DNA from: an uncultured Lachnospiraceae bacterium
GTDB lineage: Bacteria; Bacillota; Clostridia; Lachnospirales; Lachnospiraceae
Reading direction: 5' to 3'
Length of the DNA stretch: 64,000 bases
Assembly (NCBI GenBank): GCA_949840805.1
Contig: CATKXR010000016.1
Span: 18,835 to 82,834 of the forward strand
Position numbers and translations under genes: made by a program. This document shows, in pieces, positions 1 to 7,869 of this stretch (position 1 is its first letter; each line of letters opens with the position of its first letter). The notes below the pieces were generated by a model. The model worked only from the letters and a program-made list of their open reading frames with translations. It had not been told where the DNA came from and did not search any database.

Positions 1-45
1 AAAAACAGAAAAATGCTTCGAAGAAGCCGGGCGGGAGAGAATGTT

Positions 46-1410
46 ATGGCAGATACGGCAAAAGAAATATTGTTTTCAGGAATTTTGGATGCGTTTCGCA
101 ATGGAAGAAGAAATCCGGTGTGCCGGATCTTTATTCCTGGAGATAACCGGATGTTTGGTAAGCTTCCGAAAACTTTAAAGAAATACATAGAACAGGAGTG
201 GGAATGTTTTGTGTCAGATCAAAGGGACGGGGCGGAGAAAATTCTCAATGATGACTGGTTCCGCAGATACCTGCAATATCAGTCCTCTATATCTGATTTA
301 TATGACCATGCAACGAAAAATAATGACGGGAGCCGGGAAGACTCAAAATTTATTGAGATGATGGCAGACCGGGCAGCAGATTATGCGGAAAAAATCCCGG
401 GCTTTTTATATTCCGGCCAGGACGCTGACAAAAACCGGGAAGATATAAGAGGCATTGGATTTCGGGAGGAACGAAAACACCTTACAAGAGAAGAACACAG
501 GGTTCTTGAGGAATTTTACAGGATGGGGCAAAAGGTAATATGTGGCGTAATACAGGAAATCACTCCGAAGGCAGAGAGCGAACGGATACGCAAAATGACC
601 GGGAGCCAGGAGGAAATCCAGGAAGAGGTGATTTGCAATCTGAAAAACGGTAAGCTGGATAATGATGAGATGTGGTGGCATATCCGGTATTGTATCGCCC
701 GGAAGATTCCGGGCTTTGAAGAGCTGATGATGAATGTGGCAAAGAACGGGCAGTGGAAGGCGTGGGTCCGGCAGGCCGCGGCAGAGTATGTATGCAGGTT
801 TTGGGATGTGGAAAAGATCTGCGGGGAGTTCCTTCCAGGGCTTCACGGAAAGTTGTTTTACTGGGTGGCAGAGCAGTTTGCGGATACCCGGGACGAGCGG
901 CTGAAAGAACAATTGGCAAATTATGCGGCATATTATACGGGGCAGGAGATGTTTCAGGACATTTGTCTGGTTAAAATGCAGGATAAAAGCGGCCTGAAAC
1001 GGATTTGCAGCTATCTGGAGAGGATGAAGCGTGTGAAAAAGTCTGCGGATGCGATGGATCCGGTTCTGGCGATTGGGGAGATTTACAGCGTGGAATTATT
1101 AGATGAGCTGGATCGTCTTACAGAGCTTTTGCTGCGGGATGATTTTCATGACAGAAAGTGGAATGGCCTGCAGGCGGCTTTAGTATCTGCATTCAGCGGT
1201 GCTGCCCGTGAGGGGAAGCAGGAACAGGATCAGGTGGAAAGGCTGCTGGAGAGAAAAGTAAATCAATACGAACTGCGCTATTTAAAGAAATCAGAGATAA
1301 AAGCGGAGGAAAAAGAGGAAGCGGCAAAGGCGGTGGCCAGGAAGGCTGACAAAAAGCTGGCTATGCTGGTCTCCATGGCAGAAGATGTCCGGTGGAGAAG
1401 CACACATTAA
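46..1410 (+). CDS. Hypothetical protein, all-helical (454 aa)
   Basis: I do not recognise this family. The ATG at 46 is preferred over an upstream in-frame ATG at 13 because GGGAGAG lies 6 bases before it. The protein is charged, rich in Glu, Lys and Arg, with no signal peptide or membrane segment. The stretch around residues 200-330 looks like helical repeats (HEAT-like spacing), and the C-terminal ~60 residues are Lys/Glu/Ala-rich and probably coiled coil. It resembles the uncharacterised cytoplasmic proteins that often accompany MoxR/VWA genes, but the nearest such genes here are 10 kb away, so no function is assigned. Confidence 0.7.
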   Translation: MADTAKEILFSGILDAFRNGRRNPVCRIFIPGDNRMFGKLPKTLKKYIEQEWECFVSDQRDGAEKILNDDWFRRYLQYQSSISDLYDHATKNNDGSREDSKFIEMMADRAADYAEKIPGFLYSGQDADKNREDIRGIGFREERKHLTREEHRVLEEFYRMGQKVICGVIQEITPKAESERIRKMTGSQEEIQEEVICNLKNGKLDNDEMWWHIRYCIARKIPGFEELMMNVAKNGQWKAWVRQAAAEYVCRFWDVEKICGEFLPGLHGKLFYWVAEQFADTRDERLKEQLANYAAYYTGQEMFQDICLVKMQDKSGLKRICSYLERMKRVKKSADAMDPVLAIGEIYSVELLDELDRLTELLLRDDFHDRKWNGLQAALVSAFSGAAREGKQEQDQVERLLERKVNQYELRYLKKSEIKAEEKEEAAKAVARKADKKLAMLVSMAEDVRWRSTH

Positions 1411-1441
1411 AACGTGGCGTTTCGGATGTCATACATGTACA

Positions 1442-1486
1442 TAGCCGGGGGGACACTTCTTTGAACAGGAAATGTCCCCCCGGCTA
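1442..1486. terminator. Strong hairpin between converging genes
   Basis: A perfect 14-bp stem, TAGCCGGGGGGACA pairing with TGTCCCCCCGGCTA, surrounds a 17-base loop between the stop of the hypothetical gene on the left and the stop of the converging wall-binding gene on the right. Neither side has a good T run, so terminator function is inferred from position and stability. Confidence 0.6.
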
Positions 1487-1496
1487 AACTGTCTTA

Positions 1497-1820
1497 TTAA
1501 CGCTTTCTTTCAAGTTTTCCGTCTTCGCCGACATAATAATTGTCAACCCATTTATTAGTGGCAAGCACGCCGTCTTTATCGAGATAATACCAGGCGCCCT
1601 TATCCTTCTGCCAGTATTCTGACTTGCGGTTGCCGTCTTCGTCAAAGTAATAGCGTTTGCCGTCAAGCTCCAGCCATCCGACGGCAGGCTTCCCGTCATC
1701 CTGAATGTATTGCCACTGATCATCTTCCGTCTGCTGCCATTCGCCTGCCAGAGAGGGAAAAGCAGAGAGAAGAAGGCAGGAAATGGTCACAATTAAGGTC
1801 AGACTTGCCTTGCGTTTCAT
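1497..1820 (-). CDS. Secreted protein with wall-binding (CW/choline-binding type) repeats
   Basis: A short exported protein of 107 aa. Residues 1-25 form a signal peptide (Lys/Arg start, hydrophobic core, cleavage near SLAG). The rest is about four aromatic repeats of the glucan/choline-binding type, such as GWLELDGKRYYFDEDGNR and GAWYYLDKDGVLATNKW. It has no catalytic domain, so it is probably a cell-surface adhesin-like or anchoring module. It is monocistronic and converges on the gene to its left. The ATG at 1820 follows AGGTGAG on the minus strand. Confidence 0.85.
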   Translation of the reverse strand: MKRKASLTLIVTISCLLLSAFPSLAGEWQQTEDDQWQYIQDDGKPAVGWLELDGKRYYFDEDGNRKSEYWQKDKGAWYYLDKDGVLATNKWVDNYYVGEDGKLERKR

Positions 1821-2193
1821 AACAACTCACCTCAACTTTCTATTTGATTTGATTATAACAGTGGTGGGAATAGATGGCAATAGCCTGGATGGGATTGTAA
1901 GGATTTTGCGTGAATCGTAAGAAAAAAGTTAATAACAGCAAAAATTTTTTGCAGTTGCGGAATGCGTCTTCTAAGCGGGGGATTACAAGCAGTAGTGACA
2001 GCAAAGCAGAAAAACAGACAGATGTTGTAGGGCGAAATATCGTTTGAAAAATTAGTCGAACTTTGTCGGTTTGTGCGATTTCTTCTGCTTTTCAAAAAGG
2101 ATAAAAGGCCTTATATTGGATATAGAAGCACGGGAAATGCAGCAGTGGAGAATGCCGGGCTGCTGCAGGGAAATAACGAAAAGGAGATTGGGA

Positions 2194-2385
2194 ATGATGA
2201 GAGTAATGGCAGGTGAAACAAAGAGTATCGAGATGAAACAGGGTTTGGAAGTGGTAGAGCAGTTAAAAGAAGAAAATCGGAAATTGAGGGAAGAAAACGA
2301 AATGTTATTTCGTATCATGGTTCAGATGAAAGGAACAATGAATCGGCTGCTAAAGCGGTATGTGACAGAAGAGTCAAAGCGTTAA
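2194..2385 (+). CDS. Small coiled-coil protein (63 aa)
   Basis: A 63-residue protein starting at 2194, with AGGAG 7 bases upstream; an in-frame ATG at 2071 lacks a ribosome site. The middle is a short Glu/Lys-rich heptad segment (EQLKEENRKLREENEM) that should form a coiled coil, followed by a basic tail. No family is recognised. It converges on the zinc-ribbon gene, with only 19 bases between the stops. Confidence 0.55.
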   Translation: MMRVMAGETKSIEMKQGLEVVEQLKEENRKLREENEMLFRIMVQMKGTMNRLLKRYVTEESKR

Positions 2386-2404
2386 AACGGTTCAGGCAGT
2401 TTGG

Positions 2405-2824
2405 TCAGGACTTCGGATCTTGCCGGAAATGGCAAGGGGGCAGATGATTTTCCAATTCATGCTCCAATGCTTTGTTTTTATGAATGAGATCCCAGATCAT
2501 CTGGTGCATCCATTGAATGGTATTATTTAGTTCTTTGTTTTCGGATTCCAACTGACGGATATAAGTATCCTGTAAATCAGAGGCTTTGCTGCCGGCACAG
2601 AAACGTGTGTATGTGAGAAAGCGGCTGGAAACAGATGGATTTTCCGTGATCATATTTTGGACCAGGAGCCTGTCCCGTTCTTCTTTATTCAGGGTACAAA
2701 AATCAGCGTAATCAGTAAGCCGTATCATGGAAATGCCGCATATCGGGCAAATGATCGTTTTTGTCGTCTGAGAAAAGGTATAACGTCCGCACTCAGGGCA
2801 ATAATAGACAGATAAATCTTTCAT
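2405..2824 (-). CDS. Zinc-ribbon and coiled-coil hypothetical protein
   Basis: The start at 2824 has GGAGG 7 bases upstream; an earlier ATG at 2845 would add seven residues but has no ribosome site. The N-terminus carries two CxxC pairs (YYCPECG near residue 8 and IICPICG near residue 26), a zinc-ribbon knuckle. Residues ~85-130 are predicted coiled coil (QLESENKELNNTIQW). The combination suggests a nucleic-acid or protein-binding adaptor, but no named family is recognised. Confidence 0.6.
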   Translation of the reverse strand: MKDLSVYYCPECGRYTFSQTTKTIICPICGISMIRLTDYADFCTLNKEERDRLLVQNMITENPSVSSRFLTYTRFCAGSKASDLQDTYIRQLESENKELNNTIQWMHQMIWDLIHKNKALEHELENHLPPCHFRQDPKS

Positions 2825-2966
2825 AAATACCTCCACTTTTATCAAAGGGTTAGTAATATGGGCAAGATAGTTACCCTTATATAAATATATAACGTATGAA
2901 AATGGATAATATGACAGATTTTGATAAAAAAATTGATAAATTTATAAAAATATCCTTGTTAATTGT

Positions 2967-3010
2967 AAAAACCGGAAAATATCCATAAATTGTGTGTTTT
3001 CCGGTTTTTT
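2967..3010. terminator. Bidirectional rho-independent-like hairpin
   Basis: AAAAACCGGAAAA pairs with TTTTCCGGTTTTT across a 17-base loop, with a T run on the plus side and a TTTTT run on the minus side. It lies in the gap upstream of the tRNA. No plus-strand gene reads into it, so it may end an unseen transcript. The rest of 2846-3081 is AT-rich and shows nothing else. Confidence 0.55.
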
Positions 3011-3081
3011 ATTTGTCAAAAGAAGGTTTATGTGATGCTGATGTAAGGACAAAACAGATGAAGAAAACGAAAAAATTAGTA

Positions 3082-3110
3082 TTGACAAATTCTGGCGGGT
3101 GCAGTAAGAT
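3082..3110 (+). promoter_or_regulatory. tRNA-Phe promoter
   Basis: TTGACA at 3082-3087 and TAAGAT at 3105-3110 are separated by 17 bases. This is a near-consensus sigma-A promoter 19 bases before the tRNA. Confidence 0.8.
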
Positions 3111-3128
3111 AGGAAGGATAGTACACAT

Positions 3129-3201
<73 letters not shown>

Positions 3202-3243
3202 TTTTTTTTGTGTGGTTCTGGCGGCCTGGTGTTTTTTGACGGA

Positions 3244-3272
3244 TTGAATTATGGTTTGTTGTATGATATAGT
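3244..3272 (+). promoter_or_regulatory. Promoter of the rfb operon
   Basis: TTGAAT at 3244-3249, a 17-base spacer and TATAGT at 3267-3272 lie 49 bases before rfbA. The fit to sigma-A is moderate. Confidence 0.6.
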
Positions 3273-3321
3273 ACAGGCAGACAAAATACCGGATATTATT
3301 TTTTAAGTTAGGAGAAGACAA

Positions 3322-4215
3322 ATGAAAGGGATTATTCTTGCCGGCGGATCCGGCACGCGCCTTTATCCTTTGACAAAGGTTACTTCAAAGCAGTTACTGC
3401 CAATTTATGACAAGCCTATGATCTATTATCCCTTATCGGTGCTGATGAATGCCGGGATTCAGGAGATTTTGATCATTTCCACGCCGGAGGATACTCCCAG
3501 ATTTGAGGCTCTGCTAGGCGACGGCCATCAGTTCGGGGTAAGCCTGCAGTATGCCGTGCAGCCCAGCCCGGACGGCCTGGCGCAGGCGTTTATCATTGGC
3601 GCGGATTTTATCGGAGAAGAATCCGTTGCCATGATACTGGGAGATAATATTTTTCACGGGCAGGGGCTTAAGAAGCGTCTTCGCGCCGCTTCCGGCAAGG
3701 AGAGCGGCGCTACGGTATTTGGGTATTATGTTGACGACCCGGAGCGATTCGGCATTGTGGAATTTGATAAGGACGGGAAGGCGGTCTCCATCGAAGAAAA
3801 GCCGCAGAAACCTAAGTCCAATTATTGTGTGACCGGTTTATACTTCTATGACAACCGGGTGGTGGAATATGCAAAGAATTTAAAGCCTTCTGCTCGGGGG
3901 GAGCTGGAAATCACCGATTTAAACAGGATCTACCTGGAAAAGGGAGAGCTGGATGTCATACTGTTGGGGCAGGGGTTCACCTGGCTGGATACAGGGACAC
4001 ACGAGTCTCTGGTGGAGGCTACGAATTTTGTGAAGACGATTGAGGATCATCAGCATAGGAAGATTGCCTGTCTGGAGGAGATCGCCTGGCTCAATGGCTG
4101 GGTAAGCAGGGAGCAGGTGTTGGAGACTTACGAGATATTGAAAAAAAACCAGTACGGGCAGTATCTGAAAGATGTGCTTGACGGCAAATACATTGATAAG
4201 CTTCATAATATCTAA
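3322..4215 (+). CDS. rfbA: Glucose-1-phosphate thymidylyltransferase (RmlA)
   Basis: First step of dTDP-L-rhamnose synthesis: glucose-1-phosphate plus dTTP gives dTDP-glucose and pyrophosphate, in the cytoplasm. The 297-aa length matches the family. The N-terminal nucleotidyltransferase signature [16 protein letters not shown] is at residues 3-18, followed by [17 protein letters not shown], and the active-site GDNIFHG near residue 110 and VEEKP-type segment ([11 protein letters not shown]) are present. GGAGAAGACAA precedes the ATG. It leads a run with rfbB and rfbD, gaps of 71 and 14 bases. The products feed cell-surface polysaccharide. Confidence 0.96.
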   Translation: MKGIILAGGSGTRLYPLTKVTSKQLLPIYDKPMIYYPLSVLMNAGIQEILIISTPEDTPRFEALLGDGHQFGVSLQYAVQPSPDGLAQAFIIGADFIGEESVAMILGDNIFHGQGLKKRLRAASGKESGATVFGYYVDDPERFGIVEFDKDGKAVSIEEKPQKPKSNYCVTGLYFYDNRVVEYAKNLKPSARGELEITDLNRIYLEKGELDVILLGQGFTWLDTGTHESLVEATNFVKTIEDHQHRKIACLEEIAWLNGWVSREQVLETYEILKKNQYGQYLKDVLDGKYIDKLHNI

Positions 4216-4286
4216 AAACGGATCTTGTTTAAAGAATGGTTATTAAAAGATGAAAGTAAAAGCTGAAAGGAAGGAATACAGGGATT

Positions 4287-5318
4287 ATGAAAATTGTGGT
4301 GACAGGCGGGGCCGGTTTTATCGGCGGTAATTTTGTGCATTATATGGTGGAGCATTATCCGGAGGACAAGATCCTTAATCTGGATGCCCTTACCTATGCG
4401 GGCAATTTAGAGACATTAAAACCGGTGGAGGACAGGTCCAACTACAGTTTTGTAAAGGGAGATATTGCGGACCGGGAATTTATTTTTAAACTGTTTGAAA
4501 AAGAAAAACCAGATATAATTGTGAATTTTGCGGCAGAGAGCCATGTGGACCGTTCCATCAGCGATCCGGGGATTTTTGTGCGGACCAATGTAATGGGGAC
4601 TACCACTTTGCTGGATGCCTGCCGTGAATTCGGCATTAAACGTTTCCATCAGGTATCCACGGATGAAGTCTATGGAGATCTGCCCTTAGACCGTCCGGAT
4701 CTGTTCTTTACGGAGGAGACCCCGCTTCATACTTCCAGCCCTTATTCGTCTTCCAAGGCGAGTGCAGACCTGTTTGTCATGGCGTACCACAGAACCTTTG
4801 GTATTCCGGTCTCTGTCTCCCGATGTTCCAACAACTACGGTCCGTATCAGTTTCCCGAAAAACTGATTCCTCTGATGATCAGCCGCGCCCTTTCGGATGA
4901 AGAGCTGCCGGTGTATGGCAACGGGGCCAATGTCCGGGACTGGCTTCATGTATATGACCATTGCCAGGCTATCGACCTGATCCTCCGGAAAGGAGACGAC
5001 GGCTGTGTCTATAATATCGGCGGCCACAACGAGCGCACCAATCTGCAGGTGGTGAAGACGGTCTTAAATGTTCTGGATAAGCCGGAAAGCCTGATCAAAT
5101 ACGTGACGGATCGTCCGGGGCATGATATGCGCTATGCCATCGACCCGGCAAAGCTGGAGCGGGAGCTGGGCTGGAAGCCGGTGTATAATTTTGATACGGG
5201 GATTGAACAGACCATCCGGTGGTATCTGGATAACCGGGAGTGGTGGGAGCATATCATCAGCGGCGAATACAGCAGCTATTTTGACAAGATGTACGGGGAG
5301 AGGCTTCAGGCGGATTAG
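4287..5318 (+). CDS. rfbB: dTDP-glucose 4,6-dehydratase (RmlB)
   Basis: An NAD-dependent short-chain dehydrogenase/reductase that turns dTDP-glucose into dTDP-4-keto-6-deoxyglucose. The 343 aa begin with the Rossmann signature VTGGAGFIGGNFVHY. The catalytic triad is visible: a Thr in VSTDEVYGDL (residues ~120-130) with the neighbouring Asp-Glu pair, and YSSSKASAD carrying the YxxxK motif near residue 155. The sugar-nucleotide segment RCSNNYGPYQFPEKLIPLM follows. It is the second gene of the rfb run; its TAG stop is embedded in the ribosome site of rfbD. Confidence 0.96.
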   Translation: MKIVVTGGAGFIGGNFVHYMVEHYPEDKILNLDALTYAGNLETLKPVEDRSNYSFVKGDIADREFIFKLFEKEKPDIIVNFAAESHVDRSISDPGIFVRTNVMGTTTLLDACREFGIKRFHQVSTDEVYGDLPLDRPDLFFTEETPLHTSSPYSSSKASADLFVMAYHRTFGIPVSVSRCSNNYGPYQFPEKLIPLMISRALSDEELPVYGNGANVRDWLHVYDHCQAIDLILRKGDDGCVYNIGGHNERTNLQVVKTVLNVLDKPESLIKYVTDRPGHDMRYAIDPAKLERELGWKPVYNFDTGIEQTIRWYLDNREWWEHIISGEYSSYFDKMYGERLQAD

Positions 5319-5332
5319 GAGAGCAGAAAGTT

Positions 5333-6220
5333 ATGGGCATGAAAGTATTAGTGACAGGCGCCAAGGGACAATTGGGCAGAGACTTAATGAATGAATTAAC
5401 GCGGCAGGGATTAGAAGGAATCGGCGTGGATATAGAAGAGATGGATATTACGGACCCGGATAAATGCCGGAGTGTAATCGGACAGGCAAATGTTGATGCA
5501 GTTATCCATTGTGCCGCATATACTGCTGTAGACGCGGCTGAAGACCAGAAGGAACTTTGCCAAAAGATCAATGGACAGGGAACCCGCAATGTGGCGGAAG
5601 CATGCAGCAGGGCAGGGGTAAAGCTGATGTATATCAGCACGGATTATGTGTTTGACGGGCAGGGGACACGTCCCTGGGAACCGGATGACGAGCGCGCTCC
5701 TTTAAACGTGTATGGACAGACCAAATATGAAGGCGAGCTGGCTATTGAAGAGCTGATGGAAGAGTACTTTATTGTGCGGATTGCCTGGGTGTTTGGAGCG
5801 GCAGGAAAGAATTTTATTAAAACCATGCTGCGGCTGGGAAAAGAGAAAGGGGCAGTCAGCGTGGTAAACGACCAGATCGGTTCTCCTACCTATACCTATG
5901 ACCTGGCGCGGCTTCTGGTGGATATGATCCAGACGGAGCGTTATGGCCGGTATCACGCTACCAATGAGGGAGAATGCAGCTGGTATGAGTTTGCCTGCGA
6001 GATATTCCGTCAGGCAGGCCTTGCGGTACAGGTGACTCCTGTCACCAGCGAAGCCTTTGCCGCAAAGGCAAAGCGTCCGGCCAACAGCAGGATGAGCAAG
6101 GAAAAGCTGACAGAAAACGGATTTGCGCGCCTGCCTGCCTGGCAGGACGCGCTGAGGCGTTTTTTGGATGTGATCAAAGAGGACGCATGTAATGGCAGCA
6201 AACCAGCCTGCCAGGAGTAA
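5333..6220 (+). CDS. rfbD: dTDP-4-dehydrorhamnose reductase (RmlD)
   Basis: Final NADPH-dependent reduction to dTDP-L-rhamnose. Key marks are the Rossmann start KVLVTGAKGQLGRDL, the STDYVFDG segment near residue 103, PLNVYGQTKYEGE carrying YxxxK near residue 130, and the RIAWVFG strand. AGGAGAG lies 9 bases before the ATG at 5333; a second ATG two codons later is also possible. rfbC, the 3,5-epimerase between RmlB and RmlD in the pathway, is not in this operon or elsewhere in the window. The last ~10 residues are unconserved. Confidence 0.95.
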   Translation: MGMKVLVTGAKGQLGRDLMNELTRQGLEGIGVDIEEMDITDPDKCRSVIGQANVDAVIHCAAYTAVDAAEDQKELCQKINGQGTRNVAEACSRAGVKLMYISTDYVFDGQGTRPWEPDDERAPLNVYGQTKYEGELAIEELMEEYFIVRIAWVFGAAGKNFIKTMLRLGKEKGAVSVVNDQIGSPTYTYDLARLLVDMIQTERYGRYHATNEGECSWYEFACEIFRQAGLAVQVTPVTSEAFAAKAKRPANSRMSKEKLTENGFARLPAWQDALRRFLDVIKEDACNGSKPACQE

Positions 6221-6270
6221 AAGTATTCCGCTGTGTAAAAAGCGGACAATGATAAGGGGAGAGAACAATT

Positions 6271-7641
6271 ATGGGAAAATATTTCGGAACTGATGGTTTC
6301 CGTGGGGAAGCCAATGTAAATTTAACCGTGGAGCACGCCTATCAGGTAGGACGCTTCCTGGGATGGTATTACGGACAGAGAAGCCGGGCCACTTTGCAGA
6401 ATCCCGAGGGAAGATGCCGTGTGGCGATCGGCAAGGATACCAGAAGAAGCAGCTATATGTTTGAATATTCGCTGGTGGCCGGGCTCACAGCTTCCGGGGC
6501 TGATGCCTATCTGCTTCATGTGACGACGACGCCCAGTGTGTCCTATGTGGTGAGGACCGAGGAGTTTGACTGCGGGATCATGATCTCCGCCAGCCACAAT
6601 CCCTATTATGACAATGGGATTAAGGTGATCAACGGTAAGGGTGAGAAACTGGAAGAAGAGGTAATTACAGAGATTGAGCGTTATCTGGACGGAGAACTTG
6701 GGGAAATTCCTTTTGCCCTGCGGGATAAGATCGGACGCACTACGGATTATGCGGCGGGAAGGAACCGGTATATCGGTTATCTGATCTCCATTGCCACCCG
6801 TTCCTTTAAGAACCGGAAAGTTGCTCTGGACTGTGCCAATGGCAGCGCTTCCTCCATTGCAAAGAATGTATTTGATGCATTGGGGGCGGAGACTCATGTG
6901 ATCCATAATGAACCAAACGGCTTAAATATCAATACGAATTGTGGTTCCACCCATATTGAGGTGCTGCAAAGTTTTGTAAAAGAGCATGGCTGCGATGTGG
7001 GCTTTGCCTATGACGGGGATGCAGACCGTTGTATAGCGGTGGATGAAAACGGAGAGGTAGTAGACGGAGACAAGATCATGTATATCTGCGGAAAATACAT
7101 GAAAGGGAACGGGGCATTGGTCAACAACACGGTTGTAACTACGGTCATGTCTAATTTCGGTCTCTATAAGGCACTGGACCGGGAAGGCATTTCTTATGAA
7201 AAGACAGCCGTGGGCGATAAATATGTGTATGAGAATATGGTGAAATACGGAAACTGCCTGGGTGGTGAACAGTCCGGCCATATTATATTCAGCAAGCATG
7301 CCACTACGGGAGACGGGATTTTAACTTCCCTGAAAGTGATGGAGGTTATGTTGGAAAAGAAAGAGTCTCTGGGAAAGCTTGCCTCCGAGGTGGAGATCTT
7401 CCCCCAGGTGCTCAAGAATGTCCGTGTCCATGATAAGCAGCAGGCACAGGATGATGCCAAAGTCCAGGAGGCCGTGGAGAAGGTGGCGGCTGAGTTAGGC
7501 GGTGACGGGCGTATCTTGCTGCGCCAGTCAGGCACCGAGCCGGTAGTGCGGGTGATGGTGGAGGCAGCCAGCGAGGCGATATGTGAGAAGTATGTAGATC
7601 AGGTTATCGAGGTAATGAAGGCGCAGGGACATGTGCAATAA
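6271..7641 (+). CDS. glmM: Phosphoglucosamine mutase
   Basis: Interconverts glucosamine-6-phosphate and glucosamine-1-phosphate on the route to UDP-GlcNAc and peptidoglycan. The 456 aa show the family landmarks in order: KYFGTDGFRGEAN at the N-terminus, the phosphoserine loop MISASHNPYYDNGIK near residue 110, the metal loop YDGDADRC near 245, the sugar loop GGEQSGH near 330 and the phosphate-binding RQSGTEPVVRVM near 420. AAGGGGAGAG precedes the ATG. It is 50 bases behind rfbD, so it may be read with the rfb genes. Confidence 0.93.
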   Translation: MGKYFGTDGFRGEANVNLTVEHAYQVGRFLGWYYGQRSRATLQNPEGRCRVAIGKDTRRSSYMFEYSLVAGLTASGADAYLLHVTTTPSVSYVVRTEEFDCGIMISASHNPYYDNGIKVINGKGEKLEEEVITEIERYLDGELGEIPFALRDKIGRTTDYAAGRNRYIGYLISIATRSFKNRKVALDCANGSASSIAKNVFDALGAETHVIHNEPNGLNINTNCGSTHIEVLQSFVKEHGCDVGFAYDGDADRCIAVDENGEVVDGDKIMYICGKYMKGNGALVNNTVVTTVMSNFGLYKALDREGISYEKTAVGDKYVYENMVKYGNCLGGEQSGHIIFSKHATTGDGILTSLKVMEVMLEKKESLGKLASEVEIFPQVLKNVRVHDKQQAQDDAKVQEAVEKVAAELGGDGRILLRQSGTEPVVRVMVEAASEAICEKYVDQVIEVMKAQGHVQ

Positions 7642-7645
7642 TGAC

Positions 7646-7674
7646 TTGCAACCTTTATAAAATTGTGCTAAAAT
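7646..7674 (+). promoter_or_regulatory. leuA promoter
   Basis: TTGCAA at 7646-7651, a 17-base spacer and TAAAAT at 7669-7674 make a strong sigma-A promoter. It places the start of transcription near 7681, giving leuA a leader of about 190 bases. Confidence 0.75.
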
Positions 7675-7698
7675 AAATAACGCTTTTTATTTGTTGCA

Positions 7699-7809
7699 AT
7701 GAATATTTTTAGTAAAGGGATGATGACCGATGGGGTTAGGCGTAAGAGCGTGACAATTTTTATTGTCGAAAATTACGGCGTGATTTACCGACTGCGAAGC
7801 TGTAAATAA
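7699..7809 (+). CDS. Possible leader ORF in the leuA 5' region (36 codons)
   Basis: An ATG at 7699 opens a 36-codon frame ending at TAA 7807-7809. It sits wholly inside the leuA leader, 60 bases before the leuA start. It has no clear ribosome site at 7699; tandem ATGs at 7720 and 7723 sit directly behind AAAGGG. It holds only one Leu codon, so classical Leu attenuation is unlikely. A 6-bp inverted repeat, GACAAT/ATTGTC with a TTTT loop (7752-7767), lies inside it. It could be a regulatory peptide, or simply RNA structure read as an ORF. Confidence 0.35.
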   Translation: MNIFSKGMMTDGVRRKSVTIFIVENYGVIYRLRSCK

Positions 7810-7869
7810 GATTTTGGAAAAATGAGAGATATCAGATGAATAATTTACAGATTCGAGGAGGAAAAGGAA

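Noticed and set aside
5702..6268. Long minus-strand ORF antisense to rfbD
   Set aside because: It is the shadow of a well-supported gene, with no ribosome site and no recognisable product.
7681..7869. T-box riboswitch upstream of leuA
   Set aside because: No GGGTGGnACCGCG-type T-box sequence and no terminator partner are present.
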